Part shown: positions 6,802 to 15,285 of the stretch, piece by piece
Position numbering within the stretch: position 1 is the stretch's first letter
Layout: each line of letters opens with the position of its first letter
Assembly: GCA_013213875.1 (NCBI GenBank)
Contig: JABSSV010000005.1
Coordinates: 1 to 19,500, forward strand
Reading direction: 5' to 3'
Source: Lysobacterales bacterium
GTDB taxonomy: Bacteria > Pseudomonadota > Gammaproteobacteria > Xanthomonadales > SZUA-36
DNA: 19,500 nt
Position numbers and translations under genes: made by a program
The notes under the pieces: generated by a model
Databases searched by the model: none
Told to the model about the DNA's origin: nothing
The model's input: the letters and a program-made list of their open reading frames with translations, nothing else

Positions 6802-8699
6802 CCGGAAGCGGAGCGTAGCGGCGCTTCCAGCCCCATTTGCTGCATGCGTTCCTGAATGCGGCGGCTGATGCCGGCTTCGTCCAGACCATCCTCTTGCAGA
6901 CACTCTTCACGGGAACCGTGCTCGATATAGCGATCACTCAGGCCGAGATTCAAAACCGGCACCGCCAGTCCCTCGGCAGCGAGGAGTTCATTGACGCCGC
7001 TGCCCGCGCCGCCGGCGATGGCGTTTTCCTCTACCGTAACCAGCAGATCGTGAGTGCGGGCAATGCTGAGTAGCAGTTCCCGATCCAATGGCTTCACAAA
7101 GCGCATATTGATCACGGTAGCGTCCAGCTGTTCCGCGAGCGCTTCACAGGGTGCAAGCATGCTGCCAAAGGCCAGCAGGGCCACGCGGCGGCCTTCGCGG
7201 CGTGTTTCGGCCATGCCGATGGGAATGGTGGCGAAGTCGCTGGCGGGAATGCGCCCTGGACCTTTGCCGCGTGGATAGCGTACCGCTGCCGGCCCCTCGT
7301 ACTGGAAGCCGGTGCTTAGCATGCGTCGACACTCGTCCTCATCGGCCGGCGTCATGATGACCAGGTTGGGAATGCAGCGCATGAAGGAGAGGTCAAAGGC
7401 GCCTGCGTGGGTTGGGCCATCGGGCCCCACCAGGCCGGCGCGATCGATGGCAAACAGCACGGGCAGATTCTGCAGCGCTACATCGTGAATCATCTGGTCA
7501 TAGGCGCGCTGCAGGAACGTGCTGTAGATGGCGACTACCGGATGGCTGTCTTCACAGGCCATGCCCGCAGCCAGGGTCACCGCGTGCTGCTCGGCAATGC
7601 CCACATCGAAATACTGGTCCGGAAAACGTTCGGCGAACTCCACCATGCCCGAGCCTTCGCGCATGGCGGGTGTGATGGCCAGCAGGCGTCGGTCCTGGGC
7701 GGCCATGTCGCATAGCCAGCGTCCGAACACTTCCGTGTAGCTGGGGGCGCTTTCGGCGCTGGCGGGCTGGCTGGGTGCCACGCCCTGCTCGCGATCGAAA
7801 GGACCCACGGCGTGATATTTGACCGGGTCAGCCTCGGCCGGCGCATAGCCTTTGCCTTTCTTGGTAATGATATGCAGCAGGTTCGGGCCCTCCACGGACT
7901 GGGCCGTGCGCATGATGGTCAGCAGCGCCGGCAAGTCGTGGCCGTCAATGGGCCCGAGATAGTTGAAACCCAATTCTTCAAACAGCGTACTGGGCATGAC
8001 CATGCCTTTCACATGCTCTTCCCAGCGGCTCATAAAGCGCCAGGTGGCCGAGTCCCGATCCATCATGCGTTTGCTGCGTTCGCGCAGGCCGGTCACCGTC
8101 GGGCCGCTCATGAGCCGACCCAGCATGCGGGTCATGGCGCCAACATTGGGGCTGATGCTCATCTGATTCTCGTTCAGCACCACCAGCATATTGGGATTGA
8201 CGTCACCGCCATGATTCAGCGCCTCAAAGGCCATGCCGGCGGTCATGCCGCCATCGCCGATCACGGCCGCAACGCGCCGGTCCTCGCCAAGACGGTCCGC
8301 GGCCAGTGCCATGCCGAGGCCCGCGCTGACGGAGGTTGAAGAATGGCCGACGCCAAAGGTATCGAACTCGCTTTCGCCGCGTTTTGGGAAAGGCGCCAGA
8401 CCGTCTTTGCGCTTGATGGACGTGATCTGATCCCGACGGCCAGTCAGAATTTTGTGTGGATAGGCCTGATGACCGACGTCCCAGACAATCCGGTCGTGGG
8501 GCGTCTCGTAGAGATAATGCAGCGCCACGGTCAGCTCAATGCAGCCCAGGCCCGCGCCAAAGTGCCCGCCGGCACTGGCCACGGAATCGATCAGAAACTC
8601 CCGCAGCTCCGTTGCGACCTGTGGCAACTGGGTTTCGTCCAGCTGGCGCAGATCTGCGGGGCTGTTGATCGTGTCGAGCAATGGGTACCGGCTGGCCAT
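6798..8699 (-). CDS. dxs: 1-deoxy-D-xylulose-5-phosphate synthase
   Basis: Condenses pyruvate and glyceraldehyde 3-phosphate with thiamine diphosphate, the first step of the MEP isoprenoid pathway. At 633 residues it is close to E. coli Dxs (620) and similar along its length: GHFGAGLG, WDVGHQAYPHKILTGRRD, VGHSSTSVSAGLG, the cofactor-binding GDGG (148-151) through LNEN, the catalytic Glu in GIAEQHAVTLAAG near residue 370, DRAGLVGPDGPTHAG and the C-terminal VTVEENAIAGGAGSGVNE. I chose the ATG at 8699 over an in-frame ATG at 8732. It has AGGA five bases upstream, follows the ispA stop by ten bases and gives the family N-terminus (RYPLLDTI). It is the last gene of the seven-gene minus-strand run. 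Confidence 0.97.
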   Translation of the reverse strand: MASRYPLLDTINSPADLRQLDETQLPQVATELREFLIDSVASAGGHFGAGLGCIELTVALHYLYETPHDRIVWDVGHQAYPHKILTGRRDQITSIKRKDGLAPFPKRGESEFDTFGVGHSSTSVSAGLGMALAADRLGEDRRVAAVIGDGGMTAGMAFEALNHGGDVNPNMLVVLNENQMSISPNVGAMTRMLGRLMSGPTVTGLRERSKRMMDRDSATWRFMSRWEEHVKGMVMPSTLFEELGFNYLGPIDGHDLPALLTIMRTAQSVEGPNLLHIITKKGKGYAPAEADPVKYHAVGPFDREQGVAPSQPASAESAPSYTEVFGRWLCDMAAQDRRLLAITPAMREGSGMVEFAERFPDQYFDVGIAEQHAVTLAAGMACEDSHPVVAIYSTFLQRAYDQMIHDVALQNLPVLFAIDRAGLVGPDGPTHAGAFDLSFMRCIPNLVIMTPADEDECRRMLSTGFQYEGPAAVRYPRGKGPGRIPASDFATIPIGMAETRREGRRVALLAFGSMLAPCEALAEQLDATVINMRFVKPLDRELLLSIARTHDLLVTVEENAIAGGAGSGVNELLAAEGLAVPVLNLGLSDRYIEHGSREECLQEDGLDEAGISRRIQERMQQMGLEAPLRSASG

Positions 8700-8709
8700 A
8701 AAAATCCTG

Positions 8710-9630
8710 TCAGTTAGAGCGGTGGATGGCATATTCAGCCAACCATCTTAAAACGTGGGTGTCACCGGGCAATCCTTCAAGCTCAGCGATGGCTTGTGCA
8801 CACAGTTTTTGTGCCTGCGCCTGAGATGCCTGCATACCCAGAACGGAGGGAAAAGCCGGCTTGTTCCGTGCCGCGTCAGCATGCACGGGTTTGCCCGTGT
8901 CCTGACTGCTGGCCGTTACATCAAGCACATCATCATGGATCTGGAAGGCCAGCCCCACGGCTTCCCCGTAGCGCGCCAACTGGGCGCCCCAGGGTCCATG
9001 GTTGCTGGTCAGGTGTGCAGGCGCGGTCACACAGACCCGGATCAGAGCCCCGGTTTTGAGCCGATGCATGGTTTCCAGTGCGCGGTAGTCAATGGTTTGG
9101 TCAATGGCTGCCAGATCGAGCATCTGCCCGCCAGCCATGCCGCCGGCACCGCAGGCGGAAGCGATCTCCCGAATGATATGCATCTGAGCTGACGGGTTTT
9201 GCGACAGTATCGGGTCGCTGGCGAGCACCTCAAACGCCAGCGCCTGCAGGGCATCTCCCGCCAGGATGGCTGTCGCTTCGTCGAACTGCCGATGATTGCT
9301 GGCTTGTCCGCGCCGCAGGTCGTCATCGTCCATGGCGGGCAAGTCATCATGAATCAGGGAATAGCTGTGAATCAGTTCGATCGCTGCAGCGATGGCAAAC
9401 AGGGCGGGTTGCCCCAGCCCCAGCGCCTGGCCCGCACCGAAAACCAGCGACGGCCGCATGCGTTTTCCGCCGGCCAGCGCTGAGTAGCGCATGGACGCCA
9501 GCAGTCGCTCCGGTGCGTGGCCACTGGTGTCGAGCAGCGACGCGAATGGGGGTTCGAAGTCGCTAAGCCACTGTGCCAGTAATTCCCGCGGCTCAGGCGT
9601 CGGGTTCGAAGGGCTGTGCGGAAGACTCAT
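8710..9630 (-). CDS. ispA: Farnesyl diphosphate (geranyltranstransferase) synthase
   Basis: Builds farnesyl diphosphate from isopentenyl and dimethylallyl/geranyl diphosphate. The 306 residues carry GGKRMRP (54-60), the first Asp-rich motif DDLPAMDDDDLRRG (95-108), GGQMLDL, the KTGALIR segment and the second Asp-rich motif DDVLD (233-237). The sequence around the first motif, with its two-residue insertion, is the short-chain bacterial farnesyl type. The ATG at 9630 lies within the 3' end of xseB (38-base overlap), with AAAGG just upstream. The order xseB-ispA-dxs is the common gammaproteobacterial arrangement and couples FPP synthesis with the MEP pathway enzyme Dxs. Confidence 0.96.
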   Translation of the reverse strand: MSLPHSPSNPTPEPRELLAQWLSDFEPPFASLLDTSGHAPERLLASMRYSALAGGKRMRPSLVFGAGQALGLGQPALFAIAAAIELIHSYSLIHDDLPAMDDDDLRRGQASNHRQFDEATAILAGDALQALAFEVLASDPILSQNPSAQMHIIREIASACGAGGMAGGQMLDLAAIDQTIDYRALETMHRLKTGALIRVCVTAPAHLTSNHGPWGAQLARYGEAVGLAFQIHDDVLDVTASSQDTGKPVHADAARNKPAFPSVLGMQASQAQAQKLCAQAIAELEGLPGDTHVLRWLAEYAIHRSN

Positions 9631-9832
9631 CGTCGGCCTTTAGCAGTTGCTCAATGCTGAGCTGAGCATTATCGAGGACGCGCTGGCAATGCCGCGTGAG
9701 TTCCACGCCGCGCTTGAACTCATCCAGGGACTCATCCAACGGCAGGTCGCCGGACTCCAGCTTTCGCACCAGGGCTTCCAGTTCGCCCAGGGCGGCTTCA
9801 AAATCAGGTTTTTCCGAAGCGTCTTCGGCCAT
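9593..9832 (-). CDS. xseB: Exodeoxyribonuclease VII small subunit
   Basis: Small partner of XseA in the single-strand-specific exonuclease VII. At 79 residues it has the family length. The sequence is the typical helical signature: FEAALGELEALVRKLESGDL, then PLDESLDEFKRGVELTRHCQ and LDNAQLSIEQL. The acidic tail overlaps the ispA start. The ATG at 9832 has only a weak GGAAA upstream. The 51 bases separating it from tilS hold a short five-pair inverted repeat but no terminator. xseA is not in the window. Confidence 0.94.
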   Translation of the reverse strand: MAEDASEKPDFEAALGELEALVRKLESGDLPLDESLDEFKRGVELTRHCQRVLDNAQLSIEQLLKADDESSAQPFEPDA

Positions 9833-9883
9833 GGCGCAGCTTTCCAGGTGGCGGGCATTGCAGCCCGGGACGTTGTCGGTATT

Positions 9884-11245
9884 TTACCGCGTGCGCGGCG
9901 CTGCTGCATGCTTCCAGGCCCAGGCCATGCCCTCATCTTTGGGTGACCAGTGCAATTGGGCATCGCAAGCAGCCAGTTGATCTGCAAAGGGCTGATAGAG
10001 CAGTTCGTCGCCAACGGCAAGAATCCGTTTGCCACTGCGCAGTACCGGTAGGCCGTCGCGCTGCCAGGGTGGCAAGCCCCGCTCGCGAAACCAGTCTTTG
10101 AGCTGCATATGGGGGCCGTCAGCGAGGCGCTGAAAACGGTCTCCGGCCTGACGTGGGCCCAGGCTGAGTGGTGCCTTGAGCCGTTCAGCGCCAATTAATT
10201 CCATACGGCCATGGCTGGCGGACAGGGCTGCCGTGGGCCGCCCGTCCCAGGGCGCCTGTTCCGGTACCGGCTCGGCCTTCGCAGGATCAAACCACAGCAG
10301 GCCCCGATGATGGAGCAGTTCATGCCCGGCCCAGTGCATGGCGATGCGGTCGTCATCGCCCCGGGTCGCCAGCTGCGCGCACAGTGACAGCAGCTGACGC
10401 CGGGGCGCAGGCGCCGCATGCAGCGAGCGCAACCAGCTACGGAGCAGCAGCAGCAAGCGCTCCTGATCCAGGCTGGCGGAAGGTACTTTCAAAATGCCCG
10501 GCGCGGGCGTTTGCCGCCCCAGCAGTTGCAGCATGTCCTGTTGCAGCAGCTTTTCGCTGGATGCGCAGTGCGCGGCGCTTTGCACCAGGGCCCGATCTGC
10601 GGCTGGCCAGCGCGCGCGCAGCCGCGGCAGAATCTCATGTCGCAGATAGTTACGATCAGCATCCGTGCGTAGATTGGACGGATCCTGCAGATAAGTTTCG
10701 TCCTGTTGCTCCAGCCAGTGGTGCAGGCTGGCCCGGGAGAAATTCAGCAGGGGCCGTAGCAACTGTCCGCGCCCCAAGGGGCGTGCGTGCGGCATGGCGG
10801 CCAGTCCGGCGGGCCCGCTGCCACGCATGAGATTGAGCAGCAGCGTCTCTGCCTGATCTTCCCGATGGTGGGCCGTGCACACCACATCACCGGCTTCCAG
10901 CAGGGTTTTCATGGCGTCATAGCGCCAGCGCCGCAGCTGCGCCTCAGGGCTGTCCTTGGGCAGCGGTGAGGCCGGCGGTGGCAGGTGGCGAAAGGGCAGG
11001 TCGAGACGCTGACACGCGCGCGCGCAATGCGCGGCCCACAGCCCTGCGTCCGCATGCACACCGTGTTCTACATGGACAGCGGCCAGCTGCATGGGCAGTT
11101 GCGGTCGCAGACTGGCCAGGGCCAGCAGCAAGGCGCTTGAGTCAGGTCCGCCACTGTAGGCCACCCAGCAGGTGCCGCCGGAGGGCAGGCCTTGCGACCA
11201 GGGCAGCAGGGCACTGGGTTCGAAGCTATGGGGGCGATGCCCCAT
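9884..11245 (-). CDS. tilS: tRNA(Ile)-lysidine synthase
   Basis: Attaches lysine to C34 of the CAU-anticodon isoleucine tRNA so that it reads AUA; an essential cytoplasmic enzyme. The 453 residues begin with the PP-loop ATPase motif VAYSGGPDS (SGGPDS at 31-36), followed by HVEHGVHADA, TAHHREDQAETLLLNLMRGSG and DPSNLRTDADRNYLRHEILP, all typical of TilS. The C-terminal tRNA-binding domain has LKDWFRERGLPPWQRDGLPVL and AVGDELLYQP. The ATG at 11245 is preferred over a long in-frame extension that would run back through accA. AAGGA in the last codons of accA sits about eight bases upstream, and the N-terminus then fits the family. accA lies immediately upstream, a common pairing. Confidence 0.95.
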   Translation of the reverse strand: MGHRPHSFEPSALLPWSQGLPSGGTCWVAYSGGPDSSALLLALASLRPQLPMQLAAVHVEHGVHADAGLWAAHCARACQRLDLPFRHLPPPASPLPKDSPEAQLRRWRYDAMKTLLEAGDVVCTAHHREDQAETLLLNLMRGSGPAGLAAMPHARPLGRGQLLRPLLNFSRASLHHWLEQQDETYLQDPSNLRTDADRNYLRHEILPRLRARWPAADRALVQSAAHCASSEKLLQQDMLQLLGRQTPAPGILKVPSASLDQERLLLLLRSWLRSLHAAPAPRRQLLSLCAQLATRGDDDRIAMHWAGHELLHHRGLLWFDPAKAEPVPEQAPWDGRPTAALSASHGRMELIGAERLKAPLSLGPRQAGDRFQRLADGPHMQLKDWFRERGLPPWQRDGLPVLRSGKRILAVGDELLYQPFADQLAACDAQLHWSPKDEGMAWAWKHAAAPRTR

Positions 11246-11249
11246 GGGG

Positions 11250-12206
11250 TTAATCCTTGAAGCGTCCGAGCGACAGCAGCCGCTGGTAGCGCTGGTCCAG
11301 TAACTCGTCGCTGTTGAGCTGCCCCAGCTCCTCCAATTGGGTTTCCAGGCAGTCAGCGATGCTGCTGGCCACGGTTTGCGGATCCTTGTGCGCCCCGCCG
11401 AGTGGCTCAGGAATGACCTGATCGACCAGCTTGAGACGCGACAGGCGATCCGAGGTGATGCCCAGCGCGGAAGCCGCTTCCTGCGCATTGGCGGCGTCCT
11501 TCCACAGAATCGATGCGCAACCCTCGGGTGAAATCACCGAATAGGTGCTGTACTGGAGCATGTTGACGCGATCGCCGACCCCGATAGCGAGCGCACCACC
11601 GGAACCGCCTTCACCGATGATGGTGCAGATGATCGGAGTGCGCAGCCGTGACATGGTAGCCAGGTTGCGTGCGATCGCTTCTGATTGGCCACGCTCTTCT
11701 GCACCCACGCCGGGGTAGGCGCCAGGCGTGTCAATGAAGGTAATGATGGGCAGGCTGAAGCGCTCGGCCATGTTCATCAGGCGCAGCGCCTTTCGATAGC
11801 CCTCGGGCCGGGGCATGCCGAAGTTGCGAAAGACCTTGGCTTTCGTATCGCGGCCTTTTTGATGCCCAATCACCATGATCGCGCGATTGCGAAAGCGGGC
11901 CAGGCCGCCGACGATGGCATGGTCATCAGCGAAGGCCCGATCCCCATGTAGCTCATGGAACTCCTCGAACAGCAGATCAACGTAGTCCAGCGTGTAGGGC
12001 CGCAACGGATGGCGGCTCAGTTGGGATACCTGCCAGGGATCGAGGTTGGAGAAGATGTGCTCGACCTTCTGCTGCATCTTGGCCTGCAGCCGCTGGATCT
12101 CTTCCTCCAGGTTCAGGGCATTGTCGGAGCCGACGTTTCGTAGTTCGTCGATCTTCTCCTGCAGCTCGGCAATGGGCTGCTCGAAATCAAGGTAATTCGG
12201 ATTCAC
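11250..12206 (-). CDS. accA: Acetyl-CoA carboxylase carboxyltransferase subunit alpha
   Basis: With AccD, it transfers the carboxyl group from biotin to acetyl-CoA, giving malonyl-CoA for fatty-acid synthesis. The product has 318 residues against 319 in E. coli and is very similar throughout: YLDFEQPIAELQEKID at the start, RPYTLDYVDLLFEEF, IGHQKGRDTKAK, FIDTPGAYPGVGAEERGQSE, the oxyanion region IIGEGGSGGALAIGVGD, and STYSVISPEGCASILWKDA. I chose the GTG at 12206, which gives the family N-terminus NPNYLDFE. The in-frame ATG at 12317 would add 37 residues and run into gluQ. The Shine-Dalgarno is weak. The start is 41 bases after the gluQ stop, where a TATACT box suggests an extra promoter. Confidence 0.96.
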   Translation of the reverse strand: MNPNYLDFEQPIAELQEKIDELRNVGSDNALNLEEEIQRLQAKMQQKVEHIFSNLDPWQVSQLSRHPLRPYTLDYVDLLFEEFHELHGDRAFADDHAIVGGLARFRNRAIMVIGHQKGRDTKAKVFRNFGMPRPEGYRKALRLMNMAERFSLPIITFIDTPGAYPGVGAEERGQSEAIARNLATMSRLRTPIICTIIGEGGSGGALAIGVGDRVNMLQYSTYSVISPEGCASILWKDAANAQEAASALGITSDRLSRLKLVDQVIPEPLGGAHKDPQTVASSIADCLETQLEELGQLNSDELLDQRYQRLLSLGRFKD

Positions 12207-12237
12207 GGGCTTCGCTGTGCACTCGGATTCAGGCGAG

Positions 12238-12243
12238 AGTATA
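12238..12243 (-). promoter_or_regulatory. Possible -10 box for an accA promoter inside the operon
   Basis: On the minus strand TATACT lies between the gluQ stop and the accA GTG, about 32 bases before the start codon. No convincing -35 is visible in the gluQ tail. It could let accA-tilS-xseB-ispA-dxs be expressed independently of the upstream FimX-like gene, which would suit essential genes. Tentative. Confidence 0.28.
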
Positions 12244-12247
12244 CCCC

Positions 12248-13132
12248 TTAGTGCGCGATCACGATATCGCCACCCTGCCTGGGAATGCGTTCTGATCGCC
12301 AGTTCTTTTGGGCCCACTGCCAGCGTTGGGCCAGTGTTTTATGGGGGGGTGGTGCATGTCCGAGAAAGCGCAGGGCGGCACCCAGTGCGCCCCGGGGCTC
12401 CTGCTGGCTGAGCGGGTCCGAGGCGTAGCGCTTGCCCAGCTTGCGCCCCTCCGGATCCTTGACCAGGGGCAAATGAAGGTAGCCGGTTTTTGGCAGGCCA
12501 AGTAGCGACTGCAGGTAACGCTGGCGCGCGGTCGAGTCGAGCAGGTCGCTGCCACGCACCACATCGGTAACGCCCTGGAAGGCATCGTCAACCACGACGG
12601 CCAGTTGGTAGGCCGTGAGGCCATCGGCTCGACGTACCACAAAGTCACCGCAGCTTTGCGAGAGCGTTTCCGTCTGCGGGCCCTGCAGGCGATCGTCGAA
12701 CGTGACGGGGGTATTGTGGACCCGCACGCGCAAGGCGCGGCCTTCGCGTCCGGGTGGAAGGCCCTGGCGGCAGGTGCCCGCATAGGGTTCGCCGGGACGG
12801 AGTTCAGAGCGGGTACAGGCGCAGGGGAACAGCCAGCCCGCCTCTTCCAGCTGCGCAAGAGCCTGTGCATAGGCGGCGCTGCGCGTGTTCTGGTACAGCA
12901 CCTCTCCGTCCCACTGGAAACCGAAACGTCGTAGCTCAGCGAGCTGTGCTTCGGCCGCGCCCGGGACCGTTCGCGGTGGGTCAAGATCCTCGATGCGTAC
13001 CAGCCAGTGGCCGTTGCGGCTGCGTGCTTCCAGGTAGCTGCCGACAGCGGCAATCAACGAGCCAAAATGCAGGTCGCCGGTAGGCGAGGGCGCAAAGCGC
13101 CCCACATAAGCCGCTGCGCCAGCGCCTGCCAT
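12248..13132 (-). CDS. gluQ: Glutamyl-Q tRNA(Asp) synthetase
   Basis: A paralogue of glutamyl-tRNA synthetase without the anticodon-binding domain. It glutamylates queuosine at position 34 of tRNA(Asp). The 294 residues align with E. coli YadB/GluQ: YVGRFAPSPTGDLHFGSLIA with the HIGH-type motif, VRIEDLDPPR, the zinc site Cys104, Cys106, Tyr117 and Cys121 (CAC...Y...C spacing as in YadB), DGLTAYQLAVVVDDAFQGVT, and a degenerate KMSKS reading KLGKR (231-235). It starts three bases after the FimX-like gene stop, so the two are very likely co-transcribed. The frequent dksA neighbour seen in enterobacteria and pseudomonads is absent. Confidence 0.95.
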   Translation of the reverse strand: MAGAGAAAYVGRFAPSPTGDLHFGSLIAAVGSYLEARSRNGHWLVRIEDLDPPRTVPGAAEAQLAELRRFGFQWDGEVLYQNTRSAAYAQALAQLEEAGWLFPCACTRSELRPGEPYAGTCRQGLPPGREGRALRVRVHNTPVTFDDRLQGPQTETLSQSCGDFVVRRADGLTAYQLAVVVDDAFQGVTDVVRGSDLLDSTARQRYLQSLLGLPKTGYLHLPLVKDPEGRKLGKRYASDPLSQQEPRGALGAALRFLGHAPPPHKTLAQRWQWAQKNWRSERIPRQGGDIVIAH

Positions 13133-13135
13133 TGG

Positions 13136-15229
13136 CTACTGACCGATGACCCGGGGTTCTTCCTGTAGAAAGTCGCCGGAAACCAGTTTTACACCGCTCT
13201 GCCAGAGCAGCGCCAGGTCCTGCGAGGTGGCGATGTTGCTGGCGATGGTCTGGATATGCTGCTGGGACGCGCTGGTCACTACCGTGCGGATGTGGTCCAG
13301 GCGCTCCGGATGATCCTGCAGTTCGCCCGTGAGCGTGGGTGACAGGGTGACGTATTGCAGTTCCAGTCGTTCCAGCAGCGTGAGCTGTTTGGGGTCATTT
13401 TCCAGCCCCGTGAGTGCGAAAGCGATGCCGCTGCCAGCCAGTTCTTCCTGGACGCGGCGGGCAGCCCGGGGCTGTTGTTGCGCCGCGCGGGCTGGCCACT
13501 GGAGCACCACCCGTTTCCCGGGAATGCGCAGATCCTGCAGCGTGCGCTGGAACCAGGTAGCAAAGCTGAAGTCCTGCAGCGAATTACCGCTGACCGTCAG
13601 CAGTTGGCGGGCATCGTGATCGGCCACGGCCCGCAGCAACCCCGGCAGAATATGTCGATCAATCTGGCTGGCCAGCTGTCCCCGTTCAGCGGCGGGCATG
13701 AAAATGGCAGCGGCCAGATCGCCGCTTTCCTCATGCATGAAGTACTGGTTCTCCACCAGGCCTTCTGGCTCCCCTTCGAGGCTGCTGATGGAGCGCTGAA
13801 CCGTGTAGAAGTCCTCATTCTCCAGCGCGTAGCGAATGCGTGCCTGCCATTCGCTCTCTTCGTCGTCAGAGATGCCCGCGGCCAGGGCGGGCTTGTAGCG
13901 TTTCACCCGATTGCCTTCGGTACGGGCAAGGGCACAGGCCTGGCGCGCCTTCTCCAGGCAGTCATCGGCCTCGTGATGCTGTTGCCGATCCAGCAGCAGC
14001 AGTCCGACGCTGCCGGTTTTCGGTAGGGGATAGCCCGGCTGCTCAGGCCCCAGCTGTTCAATGCCGCTGCGGATTTTCTCCGCCAGGCGGCGCAAGCTGG
14101 CTTTGTCCCTGCGGTGGGCAAAAATGGCGTAAGCCTGATCGTTAATTCGCGCAATGTCGTCCTGCTCTTCCAGGCAGCTGAGCAGTTCGTTGGCAGTGGC
14201 CTGGACGAAACGGTCCATCTCCGTGATGGAAAGCTCGTGCAGTTGCTCCGTGCTGTCATCCAGTTCCAGAAAGTAAACGGCGGCGCTTTCCTGTTCAGGA
14301 ATGCTGCCGAGGCGCTGGTTGAGATGTGCCAGAAACGGACCGCGTCGAAACATGCCCGTTAGGGGATCGAGCTGGCCGTCGCCCGACACCGTTGCCGGCT
14401 CTGTCGTCGGGGCCGCTGTGACCGCTGCGGTCTCAACCACCGGCACCGTTTCCACGGGGGGCGCGGTGTGCGGTCGGGGCTGTGCTTCTGCCACCAGCAG
14501 CTGCACACAGTTTTCACCCTCAAAACGCACGGACGCGAACTGCACGGTGGATTCCACCGGCTCACCCTGCTGCGGAATAAAGCGGAAGCGCTGGGGTTCG
14601 GCCGGAAACTCGTCCCGGCCGAAAGCGCGAATCAGCGCCTTAAGGTCCGTGTTGTCCTGCTGCAGGATGTCGAGCAGGGAAATCCCTGCGAGTTGCTCCA
14701 GCGTCTCAACGCCAATCAACTCCAGGTAGGCAGCATTGGCGGCGACGTGCAGGCCCTCATGCAGGTAGGCAACCGGATCCCGGGTGCTGTTGAGTAGCAG
14801 GCCCAGTCGTTCTTCCAGCTCTTCTTCCTGCTGGCGCTGCTGCACCGCTGATTGATGCGCCTGTTCCAGCACTACCAGCTGTTTGACCAGCGCGGTGAGC
14901 TGCGCATCGTGCCCCAGCAGGAAAGCGGGCGCCAGGGCGCTGGCTTCCTGCAGTGCCGGGGCGTCGGCGGCGGCGGCTTCCACGGCAAGAAAGGTCCCCT
15001 GCCGTTGGCAAAGTTCGGCGGCGGCGGTGAGGGGCAGGAGCGTTGCGGCCGCAGGGGTATACACGGTCAGTACCGGATGATGATCGACGCTGAGTCGTTC
15101 AACCTGGCTTTGCGTATCGGCATGCAATACGCGAATAGAAATTCCGGCATTTCTTAGCGTGCTGTTGATCTGAACGGCCCGATCAGGCAGCGGGTCAATC
15201 ACCAGCAGGAATGCGTGTCTTTCTTGCAT
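13136..15229 (-). CDS. FimX-like protein with degenerate GGDEF and EAL domains (probable c-di-GMP effector)
   Basis: The 697 residues have the domain order and length of Pseudomonas FimX (receiver-like, PAS, GGDEF, EAL). Residues 1-118 are receiver-like. A Gln/Glu-rich coiled coil spans 119-145, and a PAS domain follows at about 143-250 (LLLNSTRDPVAYLHEGLHVA). An Ala/Thr/Pro linker spans 252-283, then a GGDEF domain (LDPLTGMFRRGPF) and an EAL-like domain from about 465. Both enzyme sites are lost. The GGDEF position reads NDQAY (363-367), EAL reads ENQ (493-495), the later ExTE motif reads LQWPA, the DDFG region reads LENDP, and the QG of the last motif is SG. I infer it does not make or degrade c-di-GMP but may bind it; FimX controls type IV pilus assembly. 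No pilus gene is nearby. It heads the gluQ-accA-tilS run. Confidence 0.85.
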   Translation of the reverse strand: MQERHAFLLVIDPLPDRAVQINSTLRNAGISIRVLHADTQSQVERLSVDHHPVLTVYTPAAATLLPLTAAAELCQRQGTFLAVEAAAADAPALQEASALAPAFLLGHDAQLTALVKQLVVLEQAHQSAVQQRQQEEELEERLGLLLNSTRDPVAYLHEGLHVAANAAYLELIGVETLEQLAGISLLDILQQDNTDLKALIRAFGRDEFPAEPQRFRFIPQQGEPVESTVQFASVRFEGENCVQLLVAEAQPRPHTAPPVETVPVVETAAVTAAPTTEPATVSGDGQLDPLTGMFRRGPFLAHLNQRLGSIPEQESAAVYFLELDDSTEQLHELSITEMDRFVQATANELLSCLEEQDDIARINDQAYAIFAHRRDKASLRRLAEKIRSGIEQLGPEQPGYPLPKTGSVGLLLLDRQQHHEADDCLEKARQACALARTEGNRVKRYKPALAAGISDDEESEWQARIRYALENEDFYTVQRSISSLEGEPEGLVENQYFMHEESGDLAAAIFMPAAERGQLASQIDRHILPGLLRAVADHDARQLLTVSGNSLQDFSFATWFQRTLQDLRIPGKRVVLQWPARAAQQQPRAARRVQEELAGSGIAFALTGLENDPKQLTLLERLELQYVTLSPTLTGELQDHPERLDHIRTVVTSASQQHIQTIASNIATSQDLALLWQSGVKLVSGDFLQEEPRVIGQ

Positions 15230-15236
15230 AATTCAG

Positions 15237-15264
15237 TTTAAGTCCTAAATTTTTAATACTTAAA
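15237..15264 (-). promoter_or_regulatory. 28-base AT-rich dyad in the 5' leader of the FimX-like gene
   Basis: The outer arms TTTAAGT (15237-15243) and ACTTAAA (15258-15264) are perfect complements, and the inner TAAA (15246-15249) / TTTA (15252-15255) continue the same symmetry about one centre, so 22 of 28 bases are symmetric. It lies between the predicted transcript start and the start codon. The only Shine-Dalgarno-like AGGA (minus strand, 15246-15243) lies in one arm. It could be an operator or an RNA hairpin hiding the ribosome site. Confidence 0.45.
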
Positions 15265-15279
15265 AACAAATATTTAAAG

Positions 15280-15285
15280 ATTATA
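15280..15285 (-). promoter_or_regulatory. Consensus -10 box for the FimX-like gene
   Basis: TATAAT is read on the minus strand, a perfect sigma-70 -10 hexamer, 50 bases before the start codon of the FimX-like gene. It predicts a transcript start near 15273. No good -35 is found at 16-18 bases, so the promoter may need an activator. An 11-base dyad, AGAT-TAT-ATCT (15278-15288), overlaps the box. Confidence 0.45.

Noticed and set aside
8700..8732. Longer dxs start overlapping ispA
   Set aside because: The ATG at 8699 has AGGA at the right distance and matches Dxs N-termini; the extension shows no similarity.
9852..9867. Short inverted repeat between tilS and xseB as a terminator
   Set aside because: The stem is only about five pairs with no T tract, and the downstream genes belong to the same run.
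11246..11488. 81-codon N-terminal extension of tilS
   Set aside because: It would overlap the conserved end of accA; a good ribosome site and the family N-terminus point to ATG 11245.
13136..15229. Active diguanylate cyclase/phosphodiesterase
   Set aside because: The signature residues of both active sites are replaced, so an enzymatic call is not supported.
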